Assembly (NCBI GenBank): GCA_963696065.1
Contig: CAVOIF010000001.1
Coordinates: 124,001-188,000 of the forward strand
DNA: 64,000 nt
Origin: Nakamurella sp963696065
GTDB lineage: Bacteria; Actinomycetota; Actinomycetes; Mycobacteriales; Nakamurellaceae
Reading direction: 5' to 3'
The notes under the pieces: model-generated
The model's input: only the letters and a program-made list of their open reading frames with translations
What the model was told of the DNA's origin: nothing
The model's database searches: none
Shown: piece by piece, positions 9,626 through 19,179 of the stretch
How positions within the stretch are numbered: the first letter of the stretch is position 1
Layout of the letters: the number at the start of each line of letters is the position of its first letter
Program-made: the position numbers and the translations under genes

Positions 9626-11723
9626 ATGGGCATCGTCATCGGCTTCGTTCCATGGATCGTCTACTGGATCCTGGTCGGCAACATCCCGTTCACCACCGCA
9701 GTGACCATCGCCTTCGGCATCACTCTGCTCATCCAGATCATCATGCGGGTGCGCAAGCAGCCGCTGCACACCCTGGACGTCGGCAATCTGGTGGTGTTCG
9801 CCGCTGCTCGTGGTCGCCGCGTACGTCGTTCCGGACGATGTGCTCGAACGCTGGTTGCAGCCGCTCAGCAGTCTCGGGCTTTTCCTCATCGCGCTGGTCG
9901 GGCTGCTGATCGGCCGCCCTTTCGTTCGCGAGTACGCCGCTGCGTCGGTTGATGCCCAGACCGCGAAATCCGACGGGTTCAAGGCCATCACCACCGCGAT
10001 GACCTGGATGTGGGCCGGCGCCTTCGGCGTGATGGTCGTCTCGGCGCTGATCCCGCCGATCGTCGACGGCGACGCGACCATCCTGGATATGGACGACACC
10101 CTGTCCATCGTGTGTTACTGGGTGATCCCGTACACCGTGCTCGGGATCGCCGGCGCGATCTCGGCGGTCTTCCCGCCCTGGTTCGACAAGAAGTCGGCCG
10201 AGGTCGACAAGCGCAATGCCGCACCGCCAGTCGTTGTCCCGCAACCGGTATCGGTGGGCGAACCGGTGAGCACCGACGACGAGCTGAGCATCGAGGCGCC
10301 TGCCGACAGCCGGCTCGACGAACCGTTCACCGCGACGATCATCGGCGGCCAGGCCGGCTCGACCATCGAGGTGACCACCTCGGGACTGGATCTGTACGGC
10401 CGCCGCTGGATGTCCCGGGCGGCCTTCACCGTGCCCACCGACGGGGTGGTCGACCTGGCGACGCTGGCACCGGACGGCGTCAACGGCCAGGATCCGGACT
10501 GGACGGCGGCCGATGGTGACGCCGCGATATGGGCGATGGAGTTCGACCAGGACGACGCCATCCCGGAGATGTTCGTTCCGCCGGCCGAACCCTGGCAGCT
10601 GACGATCGAGGCCCAGGGCGTTGGCGCGATCGCGTCGACCCAGAGCGGCACGTCCGGCCGTCCGGTGTCGGGACGACGGACGGTGCTGCGGCGGCAGGGG
10701 GCCGCCGACCTGATCTACGAGCCGACCACCATCGGCCGGCTGCCCGGAATGCTGATCCGGCCACCGGGTGACGCACCCGACGGTGGCTGGCCCGCCGTCG
10801 CGTGTTTCGGCGGATCCGAGGGCGGGTTCGCCTCCCAACTGTCCAACGCCGCGGTGCTGGCGTCCCACGGTTTCACCGTCCTCGCGGGTGCCTGGATCAG
10901 CGAGGAGGCCGCCGCCGAGTCGGTCTCGATGGTGCCGCTGGAGGGCTTTGCGGCGGTGCTGCAGCAGTTGGCCGAACACGAAGCGGTGAACGCCGAACAG
11001 CTGTCGGCGATGGCCATCTCGCGGGGATCGGAGGGCCTGCTGGCGGCGGTCAGTCGGGGTCTCGGGCCGCCCCTGCTGCGGATGATCCTGGTCAGCCCGA
11101 GCGCCGTCAGCTGGCAGGCGATCGGGTCGACCGGCGAGCTGCCGGACACCGGCTCCTGGACGCAGGGCGGGCAGCCGGTGCCTTGGGTGCCGGTGACCAC
11201 CGGCGTGCTGATGCGGCAGATCATCCGGAACGCCTGGACCGTCGGCCGGGACATCACCCGGCAGCGACCCAGCCTGCTGCGCCTGCGGCCCGCGTACGAG
11301 GAATCGCTTGCCGCCGTTGGCCTGCTGGACGGTCGGGGCAGCCTGGCGGCGGACCCGACGGGCGCCTCCCCCCTACCTACCGGATCCGGGGACGGTCCAC
11401 CGCCGGGAGCGGTGCTGGACGCCACCAAGGTCGAGTGTCCGCTGTTGATGCTCGGCGGCATCGACGACCAGCTCTGGCCATCGGTGCCGATGGCCGCGAT
11501 GCTCGCCGCGCAACGATCGGCCGCCGGGCTCGACCACGACGATCAGCTGGTGGCGTTCCACGGGGCCGGCCACCTGATCCGGCTCGGCCTGCTGCCCACC
11601 GATTCGCCGTGGACCAACGGCATCGCCTTCGGTGGGACCAGGGAGGGATTGGCGCACGCCCAGGCGGACGCCACCAACCGGGTGCTCGAGTTCCTGGGTG
11701 CTCCGGTCCCCGCCCACCGGTGA
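9626..11723 (+). CDS. membrane-anchored BAAT-family acyltransferase/thioesterase, frameshifted near 9800-9803
   Basis: The joined protein has 698 residues. About six membrane segments occupy residues 1-190 (FVPWIVYWILVG, then TIAFGITLLIQII, then LLVVAAYVV and LGLFLIALVGLLIG). A BAAT N-terminal-type beta domain follows (SIEAPADSRLDEPFTATIIG, DLYGRRWMSRAAF). Last is an alpha/beta-hydrolase domain with a Ser nucleophile elbow AISRGSEGLL, an Asp in GGIDDQLWPS and a His in GAGHLIRLGL. The catalytic order matches acyl-CoA thioesterase/bile acid-CoA:amino acid N-acyltransferase enzymes. The frame changes after LVVFA; reading CC at 9801-9802 as one C restores it. The gene interrupts the usual recF-DUF721 unit. 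Its substrate is unknown. Confidence 0.75.
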
Positions 11724-11790
11724 CAGCGCTCTGCTGAACAGCGCCCCGATGACGGCGCCCGGTGACCCCGTTCTGGTGAAGGCCCCGCAG

Positions 11791-12984
11791 CTAGGCGGCG
11801 GGGGCCGCACCGTCCGCGGTGATCATCAGCCGCACCCCGCCCAGTTCGGTCGGGACGTCGGCAGCGACCGCAGCCGTGATCAGCACCTGGTCGGCGTCCG
11901 CGATCAGGGCGGCCAGCCGGTTGCGGCGGGTCACGTCGAGCTCGGCGAACACGTCGTCGAGCACCAGCACCGGATCCACCCCGTCCGAGCGGAGCAACGC
12001 GAACGCACCGAGCCGGAGCGCCAGCGCGAACGACCAGGATTCCCCGTGCGAGGCGTATCCCTTGGCCGGTCCACCGGCCAGCAGCAGCTCGAGGTCGTCG
12101 CGGTGCGGCCCGACCAGCGAGATCCCCCGGTCGAGCTCGCGGGAACGGACCAGCAGCAGCTCGGCCTGCATCCACTCCTGCAAATGCTCGGCGGACGGCA
12201 CCGCTGAGGGGGTCGAACTCGGATCGTCGACAGGAAGATCCTCCCCGGGTGCGGCGTCCGGACCGGCCGACGGCGAACCCGGCAGCGGGATCGTCGAACG
12301 GTAGACCAGGTCGACGATCTCGTCATTTCCTGCGACGTCCGCGTAGGCGGCCGCGACCCACGGACGGAGCTCGGCGACCAGTGCCATCCTGGCGTGCACC
12401 AGTTCCGCGCCGGCCGCCGCCAGGTGTTCGTCCCACACGTCCAGGGTGCTCAGGTCGCCCCCGAACCGCCGGGCCGCACCCGCGGTCTTCAGCAGTGCGT
12501 TGCGTTGCTTGAGCACCCGGTCGTAGTCCGCCCGCACCCCGGACAGCCGGGGCGCGCGCATGATCAACACCTCGTCCAGGAATTTGCGCCGTTCGGTGGG
12601 ATCGCCGCGGACCAGCGCCAGGTCCTCCGGTGCGAACAGCACAGTCCGCAGCACGCCGAGGATGTCGCGGGCCCTGGTCAGTGGGGATCGGTTGATCCGG
12701 GCGCGATTGGCGCGTCCCGCGGTGATCTCGCACTCCAGCAGCAGTTCTCGGTCCTCGGAGACCACTGCCGCCCGGACAACGGCGCGCTCGGCGCCGCGCC
12801 GGATCAGCGGCGCGTCGGAGGCCACCCGGTGTGACGACAGGGTCGCCAGGTAGCCAAGAGCTTCCACCAGATTGGTCTTGCCGGTGCCGTTCCGGCCGAT
12901 CAGTACGTTCACCCCGGGCTGCAGCGGCACCTCGATCGTCGACCATGACCGGTAGTCGGTCAGCGACAGATGGCGCGCGTACAC
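11791..12984 (-). CDS. recF: DNA replication and repair protein RecF
   Basis: 397 residues, an SMC-like ATPase that loads RecA at gaps and supports restart at stalled forks. Walker A is IGRNGTGKTNL near residue 30, the signature is SLVGPHRDDLELLL, and Walker B is PVLVLDDVFAELD. Compared with usual family members there is an extra acidic, Pro/Ser-rich stretch at about residues 235-265 (SAGPDAAPGEDLPVDDPSS), probably a surface loop. It follows gnd by 31 bp on the same strand and is convergent with the BAAT gene. Confidence 0.95.
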   Translation of the reverse strand: MYARHLSLTDYRSWSTIEVPLQPGVNVLIGRNGTGKTNLVEALGYLATLSSHRVASDAPLIRRGAERAVVRAAVVSEDRELLLECEITAGRANRARINRSPLTRARDILGVLRTVLFAPEDLALVRGDPTERRKFLDEVLIMRAPRLSGVRADYDRVLKQRNALLKTAGAARRFGGDLSTLDVWDEHLAAAGAELVHARMALVAELRPWVAAAYADVAGNDEIVDLVYRSTIPLPGSPSAGPDAAPGEDLPVDDPSSTPSAVPSAEHLQEWMQAELLLVRSRELDRGISLVGPHRDDLELLLAGGPAKGYASHGESWSFALALRLGAFALLRSDGVDPVLVLDDVFAELDVTRRNRLAALIADADQVLITAAVAADVPTELGGVRLMITADGAAPAA

Positions 12985-13015
12985 CCAGCAGCCCCTCGGA
13001 GTCGTGCCGCGCGGG

Positions 13016-13918
<903 letters not shown>

Positions 13919-14048
13919 TGGTCTTCCCCTCCGTTGACGCGTCTGACACCTGGAAACCGACGAACGCCCACTCTGCGAACAATCCGCCGGTGCACATCAG
14001 GTCATACCAGCGCCGACGGCGATCGGCGCGACGGGGTCGCCCCGGGAC

Positions 14049-15251
14049 TCAGCCGGGCAGCCGGGCCGGCATCACCAGATACCGGTAGGCCGAGTTCGCG
14101 GTGCCCGGCGCGCCGTCCGGACCATTCTCCGGGGCATCGCCGTCCGCCGAGCCGTTGCCGTCGGCACTGATCGGAACCAGCAGCGCGGGTCGGGCCGGGG
14201 TGGTGAACGCCAGCCGGACGGTGTCCGAGTGCACCACGCCGAGTCCGTCCAGCAGGTACGACGGATTGAACGCGATCAGCAGTTCGGCGCCGTCGACCGA
14301 TGCCTGCAGGTCTTCTTCGGCACGACCCTCGTCGTCACCACCGGCCGTCAGGGTCAGCGAACCCTCGGCGACCTGCATCCGCAGGTGGTGACCGCGGTCG
14401 GTGACCAGGGCGACCCGCTTGATCGAGTCGCCCAGTTCCGAGACCGGGATGTCGACCGTGGTGGTGTGCGAGGACGGCAGCAGCGAGCGGTACTTCACGA
14501 ACTCGACGTCCAGCAGCCGGACCGTGGTGCGCCGGCCGCCGGCCTCCAGGCCGAGCAGGCCCTCACCCAGGGCGATGGTCACCTGGGACGCCCCGCCCAG
14601 GGTCTTGGCGGCGTCGGCCAGGGTGCGGGCCGGCACCAGCACCGCGGTGGACATGTTCGGGGTGTCGGGCAGCCAGGAGAGTTCCCGGACGGCCAGCCGG
14701 AACCGGTCGGTGGCCGCCAACGTGAGCGTCTCGCCCTCGATCTCGACCCGGATGCCGGTCAGCATCGGCAGGGTGTCGTCGCGGCCGGCGGCGACCGCGG
14801 TCTGCGCCACGGCCTCCGCGAACACCGCGGAATCGACCGTGCCGGACGAGCTCGGCATCTGCGGCAGTGGCGGGTAGTCCTCGACCGGCATGGTCGGCAG
14901 GGTGAAGCGGGCGGACCCGGCGACGATGGACACCCGCGGGCCGACCACGGCCAGGTCGACCGGCTTGCCGGGCAACGCCCTGGTGATCTCGGCCAGCAGC
15001 CGACCGGACACCAGGACCCGCTGGGCGGGCGCCTCGGCGTCGTCGTCGGCATCGGGGAACGAATCCAGCGTGTCGACCGAGACGGTCGCCCGGGTCGAGA
15101 CCTCGTAGTCGAACCCGGCGACGGTCAGCGTGGAGCCCCTGACCTCCAGCAGGATCCCGCCGAGGACCGGCACCGGCGGGCGGGTCGGCAACGATTTGGC
15201 CACCCAGGCAACGGCGTCTGCGAGGTCGTCGCGGGCGACACGGAACTTCAT
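14049..15251 (-). CDS. dnaN: DNA polymerase III beta subunit (sliding clamp)
   Basis: 400 residues with the three-domain clamp fold (MKFRVARDDLADAVAWVAKS, LPTMPVEDYPPLPQMP, and C-terminal YRYLVMPARLPG). ATG 15251 is chosen because GGAGG lies 8 nt upstream. An upstream in-frame GTG at 15266 would put that ribosome-binding site inside the gene. A polar insertion rich in Gly, Asp and Pro (NGSADGDAPENGPDGAPG) lies just before the C-terminal strand. It is separated from dnaA by the oriC region. Confidence 0.95.
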   Translation of the reverse strand: MKFRVARDDLADAVAWVAKSLPTRPPVPVLGGILLEVRGSTLTVAGFDYEVSTRATVSVDTLDSFPDADDDAEAPAQRVLVSGRLLAEITRALPGKPVDLAVVGPRVSIVAGSARFTLPTMPVEDYPPLPQMPSSSGTVDSAVFAEAVAQTAVAAGRDDTLPMLTGIRVEIEGETLTLAATDRFRLAVRELSWLPDTPNMSTAVLVPARTLADAAKTLGGASQVTIALGEGLLGLEAGGRRTTVRLLDVEFVKYRSLLPSSHTTTVDIPVSELGDSIKRVALVTDRGHHLRMQVAEGSLTLTAGGDDEGRAEEDLQASVDGAELLIAFNPSYLLDGLGVVHSDTVRLAFTTPARPALLVPISADGNGSADGDAPENGPDGAPGTANSAYRYLVMPARLPG

Positions 15252-15573
15252 CGAGAAGACCTCCACGGTCGCGGTAGAGCTGAAACTGGCAATTGGCTGA
15301 CGAAACGGGGTGATACGGGCAATTCAGGCAGGCACGGTATGCCGGTGATCGTCTCTCCGACGACCGTGACCCCCAGGACACGGCCATGGGGCGTCCCACC
15401 GTACGACCCACCCGGCGAGCAGATCGCATCGGGGTCCTCTGCGTCGTCCCGGTGTGGTTCTCGGCGGTGGGGCCGGAAAACCGGGCCGATCCGCCTGACG
15501 TCTCCGGTCCTGACGCCCTGGTTCCCGTTCATCCCCAACGTTACTGAGAAGCAGAGCTCTTGAAGAGATAACT

Positions 15574-15602
15574 GCAGTAGCAGTAGTAAGCGGTGTGGAT
15601 GG
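15574..15602 (+). other. candidate DnaA-trio element next to a DnaA box
   Basis: GCAGTAGCAGTAGTAAG (15574-15590) reads as successive triplets TAG, CAG, TAG, TAA. A GC spacer and a degenerate DnaA box TGTGGATGG (15594-15602) follow. This order and polarity match the basal unwinding element described for Bacillus subtilis, where DnaA filaments load on 5'-TAG-3'-type triplets. Two of the nine box positions mismatch. Confidence 0.45.
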
Positions 15603-15737
15603 TGTGGAGCGACCCCCGTTGTCGCAGGCCACCGAGCGTGGCGCGGAGGTGGACACCTGATGGTGTGCCGTGGGGACCATCGCGGCGTTGTGTGGAGCGT
15701 TGTTGTTCGGCCCGTCTTGTCCCCTATCAAGCCCATG

Positions 15738-15758
15738 TTGTCCACAGGGTTGTGCACA
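15738..15758 (+). promoter_or_regulatory. two adjacent DnaA boxes in oriC
   Basis: A perfect TTGTCCACA (15738-15746) and TTGTGCACA (15750-15758, one mismatch) lie in the same orientation 3 nt apart. Confidence 0.75.
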
Positions 15759-15975
15759 TGGTGTGCATGGGTGGGGACGGCCGTGACCGGGCCGTGATAC
15801 AAGCAGGCGAAATGCGTACTTTGTGCTGCCGAGCGGCAACAGAAGGTGACGCGCGGGGCCCATTGGGAGAACGATCGGCGACTGCCGGCCGCCCGGCCGG
15901 TGCCGGCGCAGGGGGCACCCACCGCCCGGCCGGTGCCGGCGCATGAGGCAGCCCACCGAGTGTGTCGTGCGCACG

Positions 15976-17592
15976 TCAGTGCCGGACGCGGTCGCGCACC
16001 CGGGCGGTGAGCTCTTGCACGTGGTCGTAGGTCTGTCGGCGTTCGGCGAGCTCGGTACGGATCTTCTTGGCGGCATGCATCACGGTGGTGTGGTCGCGGC
16101 CGCCGAAGGTCTGCCCGATCTTGGGCAGCGTGAGGTCCGTCAGTTCACGACAGAGGTACATGGCGATCTGCCTGGCCGAGGCGATCTGTTTGGTCTTCAC
16201 CGGGCCGCACAGCTCGTCCAGGGTCACCGCGAAGTACTCGGCCGTCACGGCCATGATGGTGGCCGCGTCGATGTCGTTGGCGACCGGATCGCGGATCAGG
16301 TCGCGCAGCACGATCTGCGCCAGCGCCAGGTCGACGGTCTGTTTGTTCAGCGAGGCGAACGCGGTGACCCGGATCAGCGCTCCCTCGAGCTCCCGGATGT
16401 TGCGCTCGATCCGGCTGGCAATGAATTCGAGCACGTCGTCGGGGGCGTTCATCCGATCGAGGGCGGCCTTCTTGCGCAGGATCGCGATCCGGGTTTCCAG
16501 CTCTGGCGGCTGGATGTCGGTGGTCAGCCCCCACTCGAACCGGGTGCGCATCCGGTCCTCCAGGGTCTCCAGCCGTTTCGGCGGCCGGTCCGAGGAGATG
16601 ACGATCTGCTTGTTGGCGTTGTAGAGCGTGTTGAAGGTGTGGAAGAACTCCTCCTGAGTGCCTTCCTTGCCCTCGAGGAACTGGATGTCGTCCACCAGCA
16701 GCACGTCGACGTCGCGGTAGCGGCGTTGGAAGGCCACCTTGCGGTCGTCGCGCAGCGAGTTGATGAAGTCGTTGGTGAACTCCTCGCTCGAGACGTACCG
16801 GACCCGCATCCCGGGGAACAGTCGCTGGGCGTAATGGCCGATGCCGTGCAGCAGGTGGGTCTTGCCGAGACCGGACTCCCCCCAGACGAACAGCGGGTTG
16901 TACGCGACGGCCGGCGCTTCGGCCACGGCGACGGCGGCCGCGTGGGCGAACCGGTTCGAGGCACCGATGACGAACGTCTCGAACGTGTACTTCTCGTTCA
17001 GCCTGGTCTGCGAGGGGTTCGGCGGGGCGTGATCGCGGCGGCCGGAGTAGGTCGGCCAGATCTCGGTGACGGTGGCCAGCGCATCGGCTTCCTCGTCGGA
17101 GTCGTCGTCGAACCCGTCGGCATCGTCGGCGTCCCGGAAGTCGGCCGCGGCCCGGTCGCTCATCGGCCCGACGTTGCCCGGCCGGATCCGCCCGCCGTCG
17201 CCGTTGGGGCCGAGTCCGCCGTTGCCGTTCCCATTCCCCATGGCGTTGCCGCCGTAATTCGTTCCGTTGACGAATCGATCCGGCGGTGGGCGGCGATCGG
17301 ACGCCGGTGGCATCGGGGCCATCGCCCCGTCCTCGCTCACCGTGACGGCGAGGTTGATCTGCTGGTGCAGTCGCTCCGACAGCGCGCTGGCGATGGGTTC
17401 GCGCAGCGACCGTTCGATGGCGTCCTTGGCGAAATCGGTGGGAGCAGCCAACAATGCCGTGCTGCCGAGCAGGCCGACCGGCTGGGTCAGCGACAGCCAG
17501 GCCCGCTGTTGCTGGGTCAGGGTGGGTTCGAGATCGGTCACGACCGCCCGCCACACCGGCGTGAGTCGGTTCTCCGATTCCTCGAAAGACAC
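15976..17592 (-). CDS. dnaA: chromosomal replication initiator DnaA
   Basis: 538 residues from GTG 17592, which has AGGGG 7 nt upstream. A GTG at 17628 is also in frame but leads into that site. Domain I is residues ~1-90 (VWRAVVTDLEPTLTQQQRAW). Domain II is a long Gly/Asn- and Asp-rich linker to about 195. The AAA+ domain III has Walker A GESGLGKTHLL and Walker B VLLVDDIQFLEG. Domain IV carries the box-binding signature GGRDHTTVMHAAKKI. It binds DnaA boxes at oriC and opens the duplex. Boxes upstream of its start suggest autoregulation. Confidence 0.97.
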   Translation of the reverse strand: MSFEESENRLTPVWRAVVTDLEPTLTQQQRAWLSLTQPVGLLGSTALLAAPTDFAKDAIERSLREPIASALSERLHQQINLAVTVSEDGAMAPMPPASDRRPPPDRFVNGTNYGGNAMGNGNGNGGLGPNGDGGRIRPGNVGPMSDRAAADFRDADDADGFDDDSDEEADALATVTEIWPTYSGRRDHAPPNPSQTRLNEKYTFETFVIGASNRFAHAAAVAVAEAPAVAYNPLFVWGESGLGKTHLLHGIGHYAQRLFPGMRVRYVSSEEFTNDFINSLRDDRKVAFQRRYRDVDVLLVDDIQFLEGKEGTQEEFFHTFNTLYNANKQIVISSDRPPKRLETLEDRMRTRFEWGLTTDIQPPELETRIAILRKKAALDRMNAPDDVLEFIASRIERNIRELEGALIRVTAFASLNKQTVDLALAQIVLRDLIRDPVANDIDAATIMAVTAEYFAVTLDELCGPVKTKQIASARQIAMYLCRELTDLTLPKIGQTFGGRDHTTVMHAAKKIRTELAERRQTYDHVQELTARVRDRVRH

Positions 17593-17627
17593 TCGTTGAC
17601 CCCTCGCCCCTACGCCACCCCCGTTCA

Positions 17628-17660
17628 CCGTCCACAGTAGTTATCCACAGGTGTGGACAG
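17628..17660. promoter_or_regulatory. DnaA box cluster upstream of dnaA
   Basis: A perfect TTATCCACA (17641-17649) is flanked by CCGTCCACA (17628-17636, two mismatches) and the facing TGTGGACAG (17652-17660, one mismatch). The cluster lies 36-68 nt upstream of the chosen dnaA start, suited to autorepression or part of a bipartite origin. Confidence 0.75.
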
Positions 17661-17987
17661 CCAAAAGGGGAACGGTGACGGCCCGCGCAGCAGTGAACGC
17701 CGCGCGGAAGTCGCTCCGGGGGACTCGGTGATTCCGAGCCGTGCGCCCGGGACGCTAACAACTTTCCTGCTCTTGCCACAAGACCGGGGCCCCGGTGGGG
17801 ATCTCGCCCGGCGTGTCGGCGGCCGCCGGCGGCCAGGACCCGGCCTGTCTCGGCCGCGGATTCCGCGCCGATCATCGTCGCCGGCGCGGATGAACGTCGC
17901 GGTTTCGGGACTGGAGTGGCGCGAGTCGACGATGTCGTCCGCGCGGACGAATACCTACGCCGGTTGACGGTCGGCGGTAGCTCGGGT

Positions 17988-18017
17988 TTGACCCCCGTGC
18001 CCGGCTGTCCGTACCCT
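17988..18017 (+). promoter_or_regulatory. putative rpmH promoter
   Basis: TTGACC (17988-17993) and TACCCT (18012-18017) are 18 bp apart, near-consensus for the primary sigma factor. Transcripts starting just after would have a leader of about 145 nt before rpmH. Confidence 0.45.
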
Positions 18018-18169
18018 GGACTGCATCCGGCGTATCCCGGCCGTTTCATGCTGCCTTGCTTCCCGTGATGCCTTGCCTCTCGCGATGTCGACGTGGCGGG
18101 CGCGGAGCACGCAGAGCAGTCCGAAGTATCAGCAGTTCAGTCGCAGTCCAAGACAGTGGAGAGATAGCC

Positions 18170-18307
18170 GTGAGCAAGCGCACCTTCCAGCCGAACAACC
18201 GTCGCCGAGCGAAGACCCATGGGTTCCGGCTGCGGATGCACACCCGTGCGGGTCGCGCCATCCTGGCCGCCCGTCGTCGCAAGGGCCGCGCCGAGCTGTC
18301 GGCCTGA
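18170..18307 (+). CDS. rpmH: 50S ribosomal protein L34
   Basis: 45 residues, very basic, with the invariant family pattern (KRTFQPNNRRRAKTHGFR, then MHTRAGRAILAARRRKGR). The GTG at 18170 is preceded by GGAGAG. It is the first gene of the rpmH-rnpA-yidD-yidC series, all on the plus strand, and starts 42 nt before rnpA. Confidence 0.97.
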   Translation: MSKRTFQPNNRRRAKTHGFRLRMHTRAGRAILAARRRKGRAELSA

Positions 18308-18349
18308 CGAGCCTCACGGCTCCGACGCCCGCCGACCCGACCGGACACC

Positions 18350-18748
18350 ATGCTTCCCGCTGGTAGTCGACTGCACACATCGGACGATTTCGCCGCGGTG
18401 GTTCGTTCCGGACGCCGGGCGGGGACCCGTCATCTCGTTGTGCACCTACTCGGCACCGGGCGCGCCAACGCGCCGCGGGCCGGGTTTGTCGTGTCCGGAA
18501 AAGTTGGCAACGCGGTGGTCCGACACCGGGTGACCAGGCGGCTGCGTCCACTGGTCCGACAGGAACTGACCGGACTCTCCGACGGCACCGACCTGGTGGT
18601 GCGAGCGCTGCCCGCGGCCGCCGCAGCGACCAGTGCCGACCTCGGCCGGGACCTGCGCACCGGGATCGCCGCGGCCCGGCGCAAGCTTGCCGCGGCCACA
18701 CCGTCGCCGATCAACCCGTCCGCACCGCGCTCGGGCGCTGTCCGATGA
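18350..18748 (+). CDS. rnpA: ribonuclease P protein component
   Basis: 132 residues. This basic subunit binds the RNase P RNA and helps cleave 5' leaders of pre-tRNAs. The family signature GNAVVRHRVTRRLRPLVR is near residues 50-66 (an RHR variant of the usual RNR). The opening LHTSDDFAAVVRSGRRAGT is typical. The C-terminus has a low-complexity Pro/Ser/Ala tail. The stop overlaps the yidD start (ATGA), so the two are translationally coupled. Confidence 0.95.
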   Translation: MLPAGSRLHTSDDFAAVVRSGRRAGTRHLVVHLLGTGRANAPRAGFVVSGKVGNAVVRHRVTRRLRPLVRQELTGLSDGTDLVVRALPAAAAATSADLGRDLRTGIAAARRKLAAATPSPINPSAPRSGAVR

Positions 18749-19179
18749 CCTCTCCCCTTGCCCACGTGCTGATCGCGCCGATCCGCTTCTACCAGCGGTT
18801 CATCACCCCTTACACCCCGGCGTCCTGCCGGTACTACCCGACCTGCAGTGCCTACGCCGTCACCGCACTGCGCACCCACGGGGCGTTCGTCGGGACCGGC
18901 CTCACCATCTGGCGGTTGCTGCGCTGCAATCCCTGGAGCTCGGGCGGGATCGACTACGTGCCGGCCAAGGGCGAACTGTTCCACCGGCACGACGACCAAG
19001 CCGACGATGTTGCCCGGGACGGCGCCGACCTGCACTCTGGTGACGGGGAACGCCGCGAGGCTGCCGGGAGTTCCACCACTGTCTTCGCCGCGGAACACCG
19101 CGGTGTTGGCACCGACTGCCCCCCTGATGCGCCGCCATCCGTGGCCGGGGATCCGATGATCGGGAGATCTGCCGCGTGA
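18745..19179 (+). CDS. yidD: membrane protein insertion efficiency factor YidD
   Basis: 144 residues. The YidD domain is at 1-80, with the conserved Cys-containing motifs CRYYPTCSAYAVTAL and LLRCNPWSSGGIDYVP. It is a small membrane-associated factor that assists YidC/Sec insertion. The C-terminal ~60 residues (Asp/Glu/Gly-rich) extend beyond the common 80-residue family length and look disordered. The gene overlaps rnpA by 4 nt and yidC by 4 nt. Confidence 0.93.
   Translation: MTSPLAHVLIAPIRFYQRFITPYTPASCRYYPTCSAYAVTALRTHGAFVGTGLTIWRLLRCNPWSSGGIDYVPAKGELFHRHDDQADDVARDGADLHSGDGERREAAGSSTTVFAAEHRGVGTDCPPDAPPSVAGDPMIGRSAA

Larger units (their letters stand above)
15252..15975. other. chromosomal replication origin oriC (dnaA-dnaN intergenic region)
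   Basis: This 724-bp non-coding stretch between dnaA and dnaN is the expected actinobacterial origin. A perfect DnaA box TTGTCCACA is at 15738-15746, with a one-mismatch box TTGTGCACA at 15750-15758. Weaker reverse boxes start TGTGGA at 15594, 15603 and 15691. A short AT-richer segment lies near 15560-15592. A GC-rich direct repeat (about 17 bp beginning CGGCCGGTGCCGGCGCA) occurs twice at about 15893-15945, near the dnaA end. Confidence 0.85.
17593..18169. other. divergent dnaA-rpmH intergenic region
   Basis: 577 bp without a credible protein-coding frame. The dnaA side holds a cluster of DnaA boxes (17628-17660). The rpmH side holds a promoter-like pair at 17988-18017 and a roughly 150-nt untranslated leader. 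Nothing else stands out. Confidence 0.6.
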
